This document shows positions 42,776 to 51,913 of a stretch of DNA of 64,000 nt, piece after piece. The notes under the pieces were generated by a model. The model saw nothing but the letters and a program-made list of their open reading frames with translations, was not told the DNA's origin and did not search any database. The position numbers were made by a program, and so were the translations under genes. Source of the stretch: Crossiella cryophila (lineage in GTDB: Bacteria > Actinomycetota > Actinomycetes > Mycobacteriales > Pseudonocardiaceae); contig NZ_JACHMH010000001.1 in assembly GCF_014204915.1 (NCBI RefSeq), positions 744,001 to 808,000 on the forward strand, written 5' to 3'. Position 1 is the first letter of the stretch. Every line of letters begins with the position of its first letter.

Positions 42776-43725
42776 GAGTACTCCTTCTTGCGGGCGACGA
42801 TCGAGCGCGCGGTGGCGTTGACCGCGAAGGTCAGCACGAACAGCACCAGGCCCGCGGCGATGTAGGCGCCAGCGGCCAGTGGGCTGCTCGCCGCCTCGCT
42901 GATGCCAAGGGCGATCTTGGAGGCGAAGGTCGAACCACCGTCGAAGAGGCTGAAGAACGGCTGCTGCGCGGTGGTGGACAGGATCAGGTACAGCGCCATC
43001 GTCTCGCCGAGCGCGCGGCCGAGGCCGAGCATGGAGGCGTTGACGAAGCCCGCCTTGCCGAAGGGCAGCACCGTGGTCTGGATGACCTCCCAGCGGGTCG
43101 CGCCGAGGGCCAGCGCGCCCTCGATGTGCTCGCGGGGGGTGCGGGCGAAGACCTCGCGGCTGACCCCGGTGACCGTGGGCAGGATCATCACCGCGAGCAC
43201 CACGCCGGCGGTGAAGATGTGCCCGCCGCCCGCCGGGTTCACGTTGCCCTTGGCGAACAACGGGAACCAGCCGAGGTTGGCGGTGAGCCACTCGGCGAAG
43301 GGGGTCAGCACCGGGGCGAGCACCTGGATGCCCCAGAGCCCGAAGATGATCGAGGGCACCGCGGCCAGCAGGTCGACCACGTAGGCGAAGGGCCGGGCCA
43401 GGCGGCGCGGGGCGTACTGGGTGAGGAACAGCGCGATGCCCAGCGAGATCGGCATCGCCAGCAGCAGGGCCAGCAGGGAGGAGGCCACGGTCACCCAGAG
43501 CAGGTCCGGGATGCCGAAGCGCAGGTTGTTGAGGTCGTTGGTGTCCCAGGCGTAGGAGAACAGGAAGTTCGCGTTGTTGGCCTGGAGCGAGGGAATGGCC
43601 TGCAGCAGCAGGAAGATCCCGATGGCGCCGATCAGCGCGACGATGAAGACTCCGGTGCCGCTGGCGATGCCGCTGAAGATGCGGTCACCCGGACGTCGGA
43701 CCGGCTTGCTCGGCGCGGTGGTCAC
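42772..43725 (-). CDS. pstC: phosphate ABC transporter permease PstC
   Basis: The 317-residue permease has six helices and an EAA-type loop ([17 protein letters not shown]). It starts with GTG at 43725, downstream of a hairpin that separates it from pstS. It pairs with PstA to form the phosphate channel. Confidence 0.95.
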   Translation of the reverse strand: MTTAPSKPVRRPGDRIFSGIASGTGVFIVALIGAIGIFLLLQAIPSLQANNANFLFSYAWDTNDLNNLRFGIPDLLWVTVASSLLALLLAMPISLGIALFLTQYAPRRLARPFAYVVDLLAAVPSIIFGLWGIQVLAPVLTPFAEWLTANLGWFPLFAKGNVNPAGGGHIFTAGVVLAVMILPTVTGVSREVFARTPREHIEGALALGATRWEVIQTTVLPFGKAGFVNASMLGLGRALGETMALYLILSTTAQQPFFSLFDGGSTFASKIALGISEAASSPLAAGAYIAAGLVLFVLTFAVNATARSIVARKKEYS

Positions 43726-43756
43726 GGTGGAGATGTGTGCCTCCGGTAGTTCCGGC

Positions 43757-43791
43757 GATGCGGGCGGTCCTGGTTGGGGACCGCCCGCATC
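43757..43791 (-). terminator. pstS-pstC intercistronic hairpin
   Basis: GATGCGGGCGGTCC (43757-43770) pairs with GGACCGCCCGCATC (43778-43791). It lies between pstS and pstC on the operon strand, so it should stop part of the transcription or protect the pstS mRNA 3' end. That would give more binding protein than permease, as is common in such operons. Confidence 0.75.
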
Positions 43792-43847
43792 GGGTCGCTC
43801 ATGGCGTCGCGATCAGCTTGGCAGAGCCGCCGACCGAACGATGTGGG

Positions 43848-44963
43848 TCAGGAGATCGACTTGATCGACTCGGTGAGCTTGGTGCGGAACTCCGCGGGGA
43901 CCGGCACGTAACCGATCTTGGGCAGCCGGTCCTGGCCGGTGGTGGAGGCCACGGTCAGGAAGTTCTTCAGCGCCTTGGCGGTGTCCGCGTCGGCGCTCTT
44001 GGCGCAGACGATCTCGTAGGTGACCAGCACCAGCGGGTAGGAGCCCGCGGTCTTGTCGGCGTAGAGGGCCTTCAGGTCCAGCACCAGGTCGCCGGGGGTG
44101 GTGGCGGTCTGCAGCTTGGCGTTGGCGATGGCCTTGCCCGCGGTGGCGTCGGTCAGCTCGACCGCACCGGCGCCGGAGTCCAGCTTGGCGATGCCCAGCT
44201 TGTTGGACTTGGCGAAGGAGACCTCGACGTAGGTGATGCCGCCCTCGGTGGCCTTCACCGCGCTGGCCACGTCGGCCGACTTGGCCTTGCCGTCGCCGAT
44301 GCCGCCCTTGAACTCCTTGCCGTCACCCTTGGTCCAGGCCTGCGGGGCCGCGGCGGCGAGGTACTTCTGGAAGTTGTCGGTGGTGCCCGACTGACCGGAG
44401 CGGAAGACCACGCCGATCGCCTTCTCCGGCAGGTTGGCCGAGGGGTTGGCGGCCTTGATGGCCGGGTCGTTCCAGTTCTTGATGACGCCGCTGAAGACCT
44501 TGGCGACCAGGTCGGGGGTCAGGGTCAGCTCGACGCCGGGCAGGTTGTAGGCGATCGCGACCGGGCCGAAGACCAGCGGCAGGTGCAGCGGGGCTGACCC
44601 GGCGCAGCGCTCGGTGGCCTTGGTGATCTCGTCGGCCTTCAGCGGCGAGTCGGAGCCGGCGAAGTCGACCTGCTTGGCGAGGAAGTTCTTGATGCCATCG
44701 CCGGAGGAGGAGACGTTGTAGGCGACGTTGAAGTCCTTGCACGCCTCGACGTAGGAGGCGGTGAACTCGGTCATGGCGTTGCCCTGGGCGGACGAGCCAT
44801 CACCGTTGACCGACTTCTTGCCGCCGCAGGCGACCGAACCGGCCGCGGAGCTGGTGGCCCCGCTGGTGTTGTTCCCGGCGTTGTTGTCCGAACCACACGC
44901 CGAGAGCAGAAGCGCGCCCGCGGCCACGAATCCGAGCACGGCAGCGTGCTGCTTGATCTTCAC
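43848..44963 (-). CDS. pstS: phosphate-binding lipoprotein PstS
   Basis: The 371-residue product has a lipobox LLSACGS (about 18-24) and the phosphate-binding loops of PstS: GDGSSAQGNAMTEF, FAGSDSPL and FRSGQSGTTDNFQKYL. It delivers phosphate to PstCA. A PHO box lies about 85-105 bp upstream of its start. Confidence 0.96.
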   Translation of the reverse strand: MKIKQHAAVLGFVAAGALLLSACGSDNNAGNNTSGATSSAAGSVACGGKKSVNGDGSSAQGNAMTEFTASYVEACKDFNVAYNVSSSGDGIKNFLAKQVDFAGSDSPLKADEITKATERCAGSAPLHLPLVFGPVAIAYNLPGVELTLTPDLVAKVFSGVIKNWNDPAIKAANPSANLPEKAIGVVFRSGQSGTTDNFQKYLAAAAPQAWTKGDGKEFKGGIGDGKAKSADVASAVKATEGGITYVEVSFAKSNKLGIAKLDSGAGAVELTDATAGKAIANAKLQTATTPGDLVLDLKALYADKTAGSYPLVLVTYEIVCAKSADADTAKALKNFLTVASTTGQDRLPKIGYVPVPAEFRTKLTESIKSIS

Positions 44964-45047
44964 CTGAGTCCTCCAGAACGTGGACGGGCGGCGGCACCCG
45001 CCCTTCGGAACGGGACGTTAGGGACCGAGGATGGATAGTTGGCCGTC

Positions 45048-45069
45048 AGAAGATGAACGGAGGGTGAAC
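45048..45069 (-). promoter_or_regulatory. PHO box (two 11-bp PhoP repeats)
   Basis: On the minus strand two adjacent 11-mers read GTTCACCCTCC and GTTCATCTTCT. This is the direct-repeat form of actinobacterial PhoP sites (GTTCA every 11 bp). It lies upstream of pstS in the right orientation for activation under phosphate starvation. Confidence 0.75.
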
Positions 45070-45088
45070 AAGCCACCTTCAGTGACCA

Positions 45089-45109
45089 TTCACACCCCAT
45101 TGGTGTGAA
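45089..45109. promoter_or_regulatory. perfect 8-bp inverted repeat upstream of pstS
   Basis: TTCACACC (45089-45096) and GGTGTGAA (45102-45109) flank a 5-base spacer. It could be a second regulator site for pstS (GlnR and PhoP are both possible) or the terminator of mshD; the short stem and lack of a T-tract favour a protein site. Confidence 0.45.
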
Positions 45110-45176
45110 CCCGTGACCCGGGTGCGACCTGCACGTTTGCACTCCGTGACCCCACCGTCATCTGGCGGAGTGCCGG

Positions 45177-46070
45177 TCAGCGTGACCGCGCGTACTGCAC
45201 GTCGCTGTCCCAGTGCGCGAAGCCGAGCTTCTCGTATACCCGGATGGCGGTGGTGTTGTCCGACTCCACGTACAGCATCACCGAGGGCAGACCGCGTTCC
45301 CGCAGGTGACGCAGGCCGGCCAGGGTGAGCACCGAACCGAGGCCGCCGCCCTGGGCGTCCGGGTCCACGCCGACCACGTAGACCTCCCCGATCGGTTGGT
45401 TTCCGGTGTCCGGGCGCGCCGCGTGCACCTTGGTCCAGTGGAAGCCGACGATCCGGCCGTCCCGGACCGCCAGGAAGAAGCCCGCCGGGTCGAACCAGGA
45501 CTCGGCCTCGCGCAGCTCGATGTCCGCGGTGGTCCAGCCGCCCTGCTCCGGGTGCCAGGAGAACGCCTTGTTGTTGACCTCGACCACGGCGGCCTCGTCC
45601 TGGCCGGGCACGAAGGCGCGCAGGCTCAGGCCGTCCGGCAGCGCGCGCTCGGGCAGCTCGCCGGTGAAGGCCATCCTCATCCGCCACAGGTCACGGGCGC
45701 GGGTGAAGCCGAGGCGGGCGCCGATGGCCTGGCCGCCGGGGTGGTCGCCGTGCGCCCAGATCCGCAGGTCGCCCTCGCCCGCGCGCTGGAGCAGCTGGGT
45801 GACCAGTTCGGTGCCCAGGCCACGACGGCGGTGCCCGGGGTGCACGGCGAGTTCGGCGACGTAGCGGCCGTCGTTGTCACGGTCCAGGTTGACGTACCCG
45901 CCGAGCTGGCCGTCGGCCTGCCTGGCCAGGAGGTGTTCGCCGGAGAGGGTCATCAGCACGTGCTCCCCGACCGGCGCGCGGCCGTCGGCCTCGGCGGCCG
46001 CGGCCACCAGGGAGCGGACGGCTGCTGCTTCGTCAGGGGAGAGCTGGCCTGCCCACGTCATCTGCACCAC
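45177..46070 (-). CDS. mshD: mycothiol synthase MshD
   Basis: The 297-residue product is a tandem GNAT protein: domain 1 carries AVHPGHRRRGLGTEL and domain 2 VGVDPDAQGGGLGSVL with LYVESDNTTAIRVYEKLGF. MshD acetylates Cys-GlcN-Ins in the last step of mycothiol synthesis, the actinobacterial redox thiol. Gene order glnR-mshD next to pst/phoU matches mycobacteria. GTG 46070 is used; an ATG at 46061 is equally possible. Confidence 0.93.
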   Translation of the reverse strand: MVQMTWAGQLSPDEAAAVRSLVAAAAEADGRAPVGEHVLMTLSGEHLLARQADGQLGGYVNLDRDNDGRYVAELAVHPGHRRRGLGTELVTQLLQRAGEGDLRIWAHGDHPGGQAIGARLGFTRARDLWRMRMAFTGELPERALPDGLSLRAFVPGQDEAAVVEVNNKAFSWHPEQGGWTTADIELREAESWFDPAGFFLAVRDGRIVGFHWTKVHAARPDTGNQPIGEVYVVGVDPDAQGGGLGSVLTLAGLRHLRERGLPSVMLYVESDNTTAIRVYEKLGFAHWDSDVQYARSR

Positions 46071-46115
46071 GGCTTCACCGTAGTGCCGGAAACGCGGGCA
46101 GGCAGCCGCTGGTGA

Positions 46116-46853
46116 TCAGGAGGACACGTAGTCCGGGGCCAGCTCGTCCTGGCCCAGCTCGACCCGGCCGGCGCCGGCCCGCGGCGGGCGGACGAACTTG
46201 TAGCCGACGTTGCGCACGGTGCCGATCAGGGTCTCGTGCTCAAGGCCGAGCTTGGCGCGCAGCCGTCGCACGTGCACGTCCACCGTGCGGGTGCCGCCGA
46301 AGAAGTCGTAGCCCCAGACCTCCTGCAGCAGCTGCGCCCTGGTGAAGACCCGGCCCGCGTGCTGGGCCAGGTACTTGAGCAGCTCGAACTCCTTGTAGGT
46401 GAGTTCCAGCGGGCGGCCGCGCAGCCGGGCGGTGTAGGTGGTGTCGTCGATGACCAGCTCACCGAGCACCAGCGCGCCGTCGTTGCCGCGGTGCGCGGCG
46501 GCGCGGCGGGAGCGGACCAGGCGCAGCCGGGCGTCCACCTCGGCCGGGCCCGCGGTGGGCAGCAGGATCTCGTCGATGCCCCAGTCGGCGCTGACGCCGA
46601 CCAGGCCGCCCTCGTTGACCACGGCGATCACCGGGACGTCGATGCCGCTGCTGGTCAGCAGGCGACAGAGGCTGCGGGCGCCGACCAGGTCGGTGCGCGC
46701 GTCGACCAGCACCGCGTCATGCGGGCCTGCCTCCAGCAGCGCGGAGACATCGGGCACCAGCGGGCGCACCTGGTGCGGGAGCAGCGAGAGGGCCGGGAGC
46801 ACGGACTCCGGGTCGCGGTCCGTGGTCAGCAGAAGCAGGTCCACGCTGGTCAT
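46116..46853 (-). CDS. glnR: GlnR-type nitrogen response regulator
   Basis: The 245-residue product has an atypical receiver domain ([20 protein letters not shown]), lacking the standard acidic pair, and an OmpR-type winged helix ([44 protein letters not shown]). Its position beside mshD matches mycobacterial GlnR, the global regulator of nitrogen assimilation, and no kinase gene adjoins, as expected. The identification leans on synteny; another orphan OmpR-type regulator is the alternative. The ATG at 46853 follows GGAAAGGAGG. Confidence 0.82.
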   Translation of the reverse strand: MTSVDLLLLTTDRDPESVLPALSLLPHQVRPLVPDVSALLEAGPHDAVLVDARTDLVGARSLCRLLTSSGIDVPVIAVVNEGGLVGVSADWGIDEILLPTAGPAEVDARLRLVRSRRAAAHRGNDGALVLGELVIDDTTYTARLRGRPLELTYKEFELLKYLAQHAGRVFTRAQLLQEVWGYDFFGGTRTVDVHVRRLRAKLGLEHETLIGTVRNVGYKFVRPPRAGAGRVELGQDELAPDYVSS

Positions 46854-46951
46854 GGCGCCGCCTCCTTTCCACGCTCACCGGGTCGCCCCGGTCGCGCGAG
46901 GTAGTCAGGCTTCGGCGCCATTGCCGCTGGATGAACGGGAGAATACTCGGC

Positions 46952-47782
46952 ATGGCACTCGTGACAACAGGCCACGAAACCGGTGTCACACTTCTGACCT
47001 CGGACAAGGTGCGGCTGAACGGGTTACTGCTCGGCCCGAGGACCCCCTCGGCGCACCCGACCGCGGTGGTCGTCGCACACGGTTTCACCAAGCACACCGG
47101 CCGCCCCGATGTTCGCCGGTTGTTACGCCGATTGGCCTTGCGGCACACCGTTCTCGGCTTGGACCTGCGTGGCCACGGACGCTCCGGCGGGCGGTCCTCG
47201 GTGGGTCTGGACGAGCAGTTCGACGTGGCCGCCGGGGTGGAGTTCCTGCGTGCTCTCGGCCATCCGAGAGTGACCACATTGGGATGTTCCCTCGGCGGGT
47301 CGGTGGTGTTGCGGCAGGCGGCGCTGGCCGAGGGCGCGGCCAAACCGGACGCGGTGGTGGCGGTCAGCCCGCCCGCGCGCTGGTGGGTGCGCGAGACGAC
47401 CAAGATGCGCCGGGTCAACCAGCTGCTGGAGCTGCCGGGCGGGCCGGCGTTCGGGCTGCTGATGCTGGGCGTGCGGCTGGGGCCGCGGTGGACCACGGCA
47501 CCCGCCTCGCCGATCGAGCTGGCGCCGCGGATCGCGCCGACGCCACTGCTGTTCGTGCACGGCACCGCGGACAACTACTTCCCGGTGGCCGATGTCACCG
47601 CCATGCACCGGGCCTGCGGGCCGAGCGCGGAGTTGTGGCTGGAAGAGGGCATGGGGCACGCCGAGTCCTCGTTGACGCCCGGTCTGGTCGATCGGATCCG
47701 GGAGTGGCTGGGCGCAACCTCGGGGTCAGTACCCTCGTCTTTGGAGTTAACTACCTCCGACTTTCGGAACGGGTCCGTGTGA
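46952..47782 (+). CDS. alpha/beta hydrolase
   Basis: The 276-residue product has VVVAHGFTKH, a DLRGHGRSGG loop, the nucleophile elbow GCSLGG with S113, an Asp in HGTADNYFPV and a His in GMGHAES, giving a full catalytic triad. No signal peptide is present. The substrate is unknown. ATG 46952 is nine bases after GGGAGA. The stop overlaps the GTG of the lmeA-like gene, so the two are coupled; a link to envelope lipid metabolism is possible. Confidence 0.85.
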   Translation: MALVTTGHETGVTLLTSDKVRLNGLLLGPRTPSAHPTAVVVAHGFTKHTGRPDVRRLLRRLALRHTVLGLDLRGHGRSGGRSSVGLDEQFDVAAGVEFLRALGHPRVTTLGCSLGGSVVLRQAALAEGAAKPDAVVAVSPPARWWVRETTKMRRVNQLLELPGGPAFGLLMLGVRLGPRWTTAPASPIELAPRIAPTPLLFVHGTADNYFPVADVTAMHRACGPSAELWLEEGMGHAESSLTPGLVDRIREWLGATSGSVPSSLELTTSDFRNGSV

Positions 47783-48591
47783 AGAAGCTAGCCATCGTCC
47801 TGGTCGTGCTCATCGGTCTGCTGGTCGCCGGCGATTTCGGCGCCGCCGCGGCCGCGGAGTACCAGGTCTCCACCCGGTTGCGGGCCCAGCTCAAGCTGGC
47901 CGACGACCCGGCGGTGCGGATCAACGGCTTCCCGTTCCTCTACCAGGCACTGGCCGGGGACTACCGCGAGGTCGAGGTCAAGGCCAGCGGGGTGCCAGTG
48001 GCCGACCTGCGCAACGTGGAGGTCGAGGCGACCCTGCGGCACGTGCGCGCGCCACTGTCCGAACTGCTCTCCGGCTCGGCGCAGAACGTGACCATCGACG
48101 AGGTCACCGGCCGGGTGAAGCTGCTGGCCGCCGAGGTGGGCAAGCTGATCAACGTGGCCGACCTCAAGATCGAGCCTGCCAACCCGGACGAGCTGCTGGA
48201 ACGCAAGCCCAACGGCGATCCGATCGTGCCGACCGGCAAGCCGCAGGTGGTGGATGAGAAGACCGCGCCGGTGAAGCTGACCGGCAGCACCGACATCGCG
48301 GGCACCCGCACCCAGGTGACCGTGGTCGGGGTGCTCTCGCTGGTGGACAACCAGATCGAGGTCAGCCCGAAGCGGCTGCGGGTGAGCAACGAGACCGGCG
48401 AGGTGGCGCTGCCGCCGGCGGTGGACCGGCTGATCCGGCGGGCCTTCAGCACCCGGATCGATCCGGGCGGGCTGCCCTTCACCGTGGTGCCCACCGGCGT
48501 GCGGGCGGAGAATGGGGCACTGGTCGTCGAGGGCAGCGCGAAGAACGTGCAGCTCGGCGGCGGCGCGGTGCCGAACCGGGGTGGTCAGTGA
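47779..48591 (+). CDS. lmeA: LmeA-like DUF2993 lipid-binding protein
   Basis: The 270-residue product has an N-terminal membrane anchor (KKLAIVLVVLIGLLVAGDFG) and a DUF2993 domain with VRINGFPFLYQALAGDYREVEVKA. In mycobacteria the syntenic gene (Rv0817c) encodes LmeA, a periplasmic phospholipid-binding factor needed for lipomannan elongation. Length and neighbours (glnR, thioredoxin) agree. The GTG at 47779 overlaps the previous stop and its own stop overlaps the thioredoxin start. Confidence 0.8.
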   Translation: MKKLAIVLVVLIGLLVAGDFGAAAAAEYQVSTRLRAQLKLADDPAVRINGFPFLYQALAGDYREVEVKASGVPVADLRNVEVEATLRHVRAPLSELLSGSAQNVTIDEVTGRVKLLAAEVGKLINVADLKIEPANPDELLERKPNGDPIVPTGKPQVVDEKTAPVKLTGSTDIAGTRTQVTVVGVLSLVDNQIEVSPKRLRVSNETGEVALPPAVDRLIRRAFSTRIDPGGLPFTVVPTGVRAENGALVVEGSAKNVQLGGGAVPNRGGQ

Positions 48592-49001
48592 CGCAGGTGT
48601 GGGTGGTCCTTGGCGTGCTGGCGCTGACCGGCGCGCTGGGTCTGCTGTACCGCTGGCGGAACGGGAAGGTGCGCGCCGCGGTGCCGATCGAGCAGTTGCC
48701 TGAAGAAATCCGGACCGTGTTGGCGGCCGCCCCGGCGATCACGCTGGTGCAGCTGTCCACCACCTTCTGCGCGCCCTGCCGGCACACGAAGGTGCTGCTC
48801 GGCGACGTGGTCCGGCAGGAGCCGCGGCTGCACCACGTGGAACTGGACGTCACCGAACGGCCGGAGCTGGCCGAACGCCTCAAGATCATGCGCACGCCCA
48901 CCACGCTGGTGGTGGATGCCAGGGAGCGGGAGTTGTTCCGCATCTCGGGACTGCCGAAGCGGGACGAGCTGCTCAACGCGCTGCGCCCTTTGCTCGACTA
49001 G
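48588..49001 (+). CDS. membrane-anchored thioredoxin-like protein
   Basis: The 137-residue product has an N-terminal hydrophobic helix (VWVVLGVLALTGALGLLYRW) and a thioredoxin fold with the redox pair C61-A-P-C64. The cis-proline region is MRTPTTLVV. It corresponds in position to Rv0816c (thiX) of M. tuberculosis. It is coupled to the lmeA-like gene by overlap. Confidence 0.87.
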   Translation: MTQVWVVLGVLALTGALGLLYRWRNGKVRAAVPIEQLPEEIRTVLAAAPAITLVQLSTTFCAPCRHTKVLLGDVVRQEPRLHHVELDVTERPELAERLKIMRTPTTLVVDARERELFRISGLPKRDELLNALRPLLD

Positions 49002-49398
49002 GGCCTGTCCGCGGGGTCGCGTCTGCGAGAGTCGTGATCGAGGTGGTTCCTGGTGGCGCGGCCGGGCCGCCCTCATACCGGGCGTATTCGGGCGGTCCGG
49101 CCGTGCCGCCAGGGGCCGCCTCGGCGCGGCTATCGCGGGCGCGGCCCCGTGGACCGGCCCTTGGTCCCATCCAGTGGACGCCTCTCCCGTAGAGCGGGCT
49201 CCGCGAGTAACCTCGCCGACGTGTACGTGCTGCTTACTCAACGTCGCGCGGTGGACAACTGCCGCGTGGACAGCAGCCTGTGTCGGCTCGGCTGACTTCG
49301 GCGGCTTGATCTGGCTTGCCCGCTGCGCCTGACGCGCGGATGTGCCGATAACCGCCACTGACGGACCCATTCCGTGTCCCACCGTCAGGAGGTCCCCC
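49002..49398 (+). other. long leader region of the sulfur operon
   Basis: This 397-bp gap precedes the DUF4395-sulfurtransferase-DUF1416 operon. It contains a short cysteine-bearing open frame at 49221-49295, listed separately, followed by about 100 bases to the next start in which attenuation structures could form. I found no other convincing gene. Confidence 0.5.
49221..49295 (+). CDS. cysteine-containing leader peptide (uORF)
   Basis: A 24-residue frame starts with GTG and reads VYVLLTQRRAVDNCRVDSS then LCRLG. It matches the R-R-x-V-D-x-x-R-V-x-S-x-x-C-R pattern of short leader peptides seen upstream of sulfur-metabolism genes in actinomycetes. It ends 103 bp before the DUF4395 start. Stalling at its two cysteine codons when cysteine is scarce is the likely control, by inference. 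Confidence 0.7.
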   Translation: MYVLLTQRRAVDNCRVDSSLCRLG

Positions 49399-49830
49399 AT
49401 GCCCGGCGATGTTCCCGTAGACCCCCGAGGCCCGCGCTTCACCGCGTGGATGACCAGTCTGGTGCTGGTCATCGTGCTGCTCACCGGGGTCTGGCAGCTG
49501 CTTGCCGCACAGACCGTCATCTTCGCGATGTGCGCGTTCATCGGGCTGCGCCTCAACCCCTATGGCCAGCTCTTCCGCACGGCCATCCGGCCGAGGCTCA
49601 AGCCGACCAGTGAGCGCGAGGCTCCTGAGCCGCTGCGCTTCGCCCAGGGTGTCGGGTTCGTCTTCGCGCTGGTCGGCACGATCGGTTACGCCTCCGGGCT
49701 GACCACGCTCGGTGTGGTGGCGACCGCGGCCGCGCTGGTGGCCGCGCTGCTCAACGCCGCGTTCGGGCTGTGCCTCGGCTGCGAGATGTACCTGATCATC
49801 CGCCGGTTCGCCCCGGCCAAAAGCACCTGA
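49399..49830 (+). CDS. DUF4395 membrane protein
   Basis: The 143-residue product has four transmembrane segments and the DUF4395 pattern DPRGPRFTAWMTSLVL and FGLCLGCEMYLIIRR, including two conserved cysteines near the C-terminus. Members commonly neighbour thioredoxins and sulfurtransferases, suggesting a part in sulfur or thiol transfer across the membrane. The ATG at 49399 has a strong AGGAGG site. It leads the sulfur operon. Confidence 0.85.
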   Translation: MPGDVPVDPRGPRFTAWMTSLVLVIVLLTGVWQLLAAQTVIFAMCAFIGLRLNPYGQLFRTAIRPRLKPTSEREAPEPLRFAQGVGFVFALVGTIGYASGLTTLGVVATAAALVAALLNAAFGLCLGCEMYLIIRRFAPAKST

Positions 49831-49872
49831 TCGTCCACAGTAGACAGAAGTAGACAAGAGGAGCCGCGTCAG

Positions 49873-50712
49873 ATGAGCCGCGAGAACGTCCTGGTATCGG
49901 CCGCGTGGGTCGAAGAGAACCTCGACGCCGCCGGCGTCGTGTTCGCCGAGGTGGACGAGGACACCACCGCCTACGAGGGGGGTCACATCCCCGGGGCGGT
50001 CCGGATCGACTGGAAGACCGAGCTGCAGGACCAGGTCCGGCGGGACTTCGTCGACCGCGAGGGCTTCGAGAAGCTGCTGTCCGCCAAGGGCATCGGCAAC
50101 GACGACACGGTCATCCTCTACGGCGGCAACAACAACTGGTTCGCCGCCTACGCCTACTGGTACTTCAAGCTCTACGGGCACGACAACGTCAAGCTGCTCG
50201 ACGGCGGCCGCAAGAAGTGGGAGCTGGACGGCCGTCCGCTGACCAAGGACACGGTCAGCCGCGAGGCCACCGCGTACAAGGCGCAGGAGCAGGACCTGTC
50301 CATCCGGGCCTTCCGGGACGAGGTCGTGGCCGCGATCAGCGCCAAGAACCTGGTCGACGTGCGCTCCCCTGACGAGTTCTCCGGCAAGCTGCTCGCGCCC
50401 GCGCACCTCCCGCAGGAGCAGGCGCAGCGCGGCGGGCACATCCCCAGCGCGATCAACGTGCCGTGGAGCAAGGCGGCCAACGAGGACGGCACCTTCCGCT
50501 CCGACACCGAGCTGACCGAGATCTACGGCGAGGCCGGCCTGGACGGCGGCAAGTCCACCATCGCCTACTGCCGTATCGGCGAGCGCAGCTCGCACACCTG
50601 GTTCGTGCTGCGTGAGCTGCTCGGCCACGGCGATGTGAAGAACTACGACGGATCGTGGACCGAGTACGGCTCGCTGGTCGGCGTGCCGATCGAAACCGGC
50701 GCCGGAAAGTAA
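49873..50712 (+). CDS. cysA: thiosulfate sulfurtransferase (rhodanese)
   Basis: The 279-residue product has two rhodanese domains. The active-site loop is C233-RIGERSSH in the second domain, matching the actinobacterial CysA/SseA type. It moves sulfane sulfur from thiosulfate to acceptors and corresponds to Rv0815c (cysA2). It sits 42 bp after the DUF4395 gene and 11 bp before the DUF1416 gene. The symbol follows the mycobacterial name and should not be confused with the sulfate-permease ATPase. Confidence 0.88.
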   Translation: MSRENVLVSAAWVEENLDAAGVVFAEVDEDTTAYEGGHIPGAVRIDWKTELQDQVRRDFVDREGFEKLLSAKGIGNDDTVILYGGNNNWFAAYAYWYFKLYGHDNVKLLDGGRKKWELDGRPLTKDTVSREATAYKAQEQDLSIRAFRDEVVAAISAKNLVDVRSPDEFSGKLLAPAHLPQEQAQRGGHIPSAINVPWSKAANEDGTFRSDTELTEIYGEAGLDGGKSTIAYCRIGERSSHTWFVLRELLGHGDVKNYDGSWTEYGSLVGVPIETGAGK

Positions 50713-50723
50713 AGGGAGACAAC

Positions 50724-51032
50724 ATGAGTGACGGCTGCGGCGCTCCGGTCCAGGGCAGCGCGCTGCCCGCGGGCGTGGACGCGGGCAAGGAGATCGTGGT
50801 GACCGGCAAGGTCACCGCCGACGGGTCGCCGGTGGGCGGCGCGTTCGTGCGGCTGCTCGACTCGGGCGGCGAGTTCACCGCCGAGGTGGTCTCCTCCGCC
50901 GAGGGCGACTTCCGGTTCTTCGCCGCACCCGGCGACTGGACCGTGCGGGCGCTGCACCGCACCGGCACCGGCCAGGCCGAGCTGCACGCGGACGGTCCGG
51001 GGCTGCACAGCCTCGAGGTCGCGGTGGCCTGA
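50724..51032 (+). CDS. DUF1416 protein (SseC-like)
   Basis: The 102-residue product opens with SDGCGAPVQG, carrying a conserved cysteine, and has a transthyretin-like beta fold (GKVTADGSPVGGAFVRLLDSGGEFTAEVV). It matches the SseC family always paired with CysA/SseA in actinomycetes. It ends the sulfur operon before a strong terminator. Confidence 0.9.
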   Translation: MSDGCGAPVQGSALPAGVDAGKEIVVTGKVTADGSPVGGAFVRLLDSGGEFTAEVVSSAEGDFRFFAAPGDWTVRALHRTGTGQAELHADGPGLHSLEVAVA

Positions 51033-51046
51033 TACGACGCTCGACC

Positions 51047-51094
51047 AGTGGTCCCGGTTGCCCCGGAATTGGGGTGATCGGGACCACTTTTTTA
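51047..51094 (+). terminator. intrinsic terminator with T-tract
   Basis: AGTGGTCCCG (51047-51056) pairs with CGGGACCACT (51079-51088), with an inner CCCC/GGGG stem, followed by six T residues. This is a classic Rho-independent terminator for the sulfur operon. Confidence 0.9.
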
Positions 51095-51215
51095 TGCCGG
51101 AACCACGGCAACCGGCCCGGCCGGAAAAGCGTGTTGATGATGTCGGCGCCCCGGGGAGAACCCCGGTGGCGCAAGGGGAATCCACATTCATCACACACAC
51201 CGCTGGGGATTTGTC

Positions 51216-51833
51216 ATGCGTAAGTTCGGGGCCCGTTCGCTCATCGTCGCACTGCTCGCACTGGTCACCGTCGGCCTGACCGCCTCGGCAGGCGCCACCA
51301 ACGCCATGGCCTGTGGTTCGGAGCAGGACTCGCGGGCCTTCGCCGCCGCGCTGCCCCAGGTCAACCCGGGCGACCGCGGTCCTGAGGTGCGCGGCATGCA
51401 GCACCGGCTGGCCGAACTCGGCTACGGCCTGCGCGGCACCGGCCTGTACGCGGACAACACGCTGGGCGCGGTCAAGGACTTCCAGCGCAAGCACGGCATC
51501 AACGACAGCGGCATCGTCGGCGCCAAGACCTGGCAGAAGCTGGTCGGCGTGCTGCCGCTGGGCCGGACCAGCACCCCGGCGGAGGAGCTGCACCAGATGC
51601 AGCCGGGCGCGCACAACCCGCGCGGGGTGGAGCTGCTGGCCATCTACTTCGAGCGGCTGCCCAACGCGGGCGCGGTGCCCGCCTGGGGCAGCCCGGTCTA
51701 CCACCAGGGCTGGCAGCAGGTGGTGCGCGAGTTCCAGCGCTCGGTGGGCATCAACGACAGCGGCATCGTCGGGGTTCAGACCTGGCGCGCGCTGGCCAGG
51801 GTGACCGCGGTCGCCGGGCAGTGGGGCTGCTGA
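51216..51833 (+). CDS. secreted protein with two peptidoglycan-binding domains, copy 1
   Basis: The 205-residue product has a signal peptide beginning MRKFGARS and ending near NAMA. A PG_binding_1 domain follows (GDRGPEVRGMQHRLAELGYG, then AVKDFQRKHGINDSGIVGAKTW), then a second diverged copy (VVREFQRSVGINDSGIVGVQTW) and a C-terminal QWGC. There is no catalytic domain, so it should simply bind the wall, perhaps as a structural or immunity-like factor. It is the first of three tandem paralogues that share the start context GGGATTTGTC before ATG. Confidence 0.85.
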   Translation: MRKFGARSLIVALLALVTVGLTASAGATNAMACGSEQDSRAFAAALPQVNPGDRGPEVRGMQHRLAELGYGLRGTGLYADNTLGAVKDFQRKHGINDSGIVGAKTWQKLVGVLPLGRTSTPAEELHQMQPGAHNPRGVELLAIYFERLPNAGAVPAWGSPVYHQGWQQVVREFQRSVGINDSGIVGVQTWRALARVTAVAGQWGC

Positions 51834-51913
51834 CCGCGGTCGGCCTTTTCCCAAAAGCAATTCAGCACCAATTCTCAGCAAAAACCTCCACAGCTAACTC
51901 AAGGGGATTTGTC

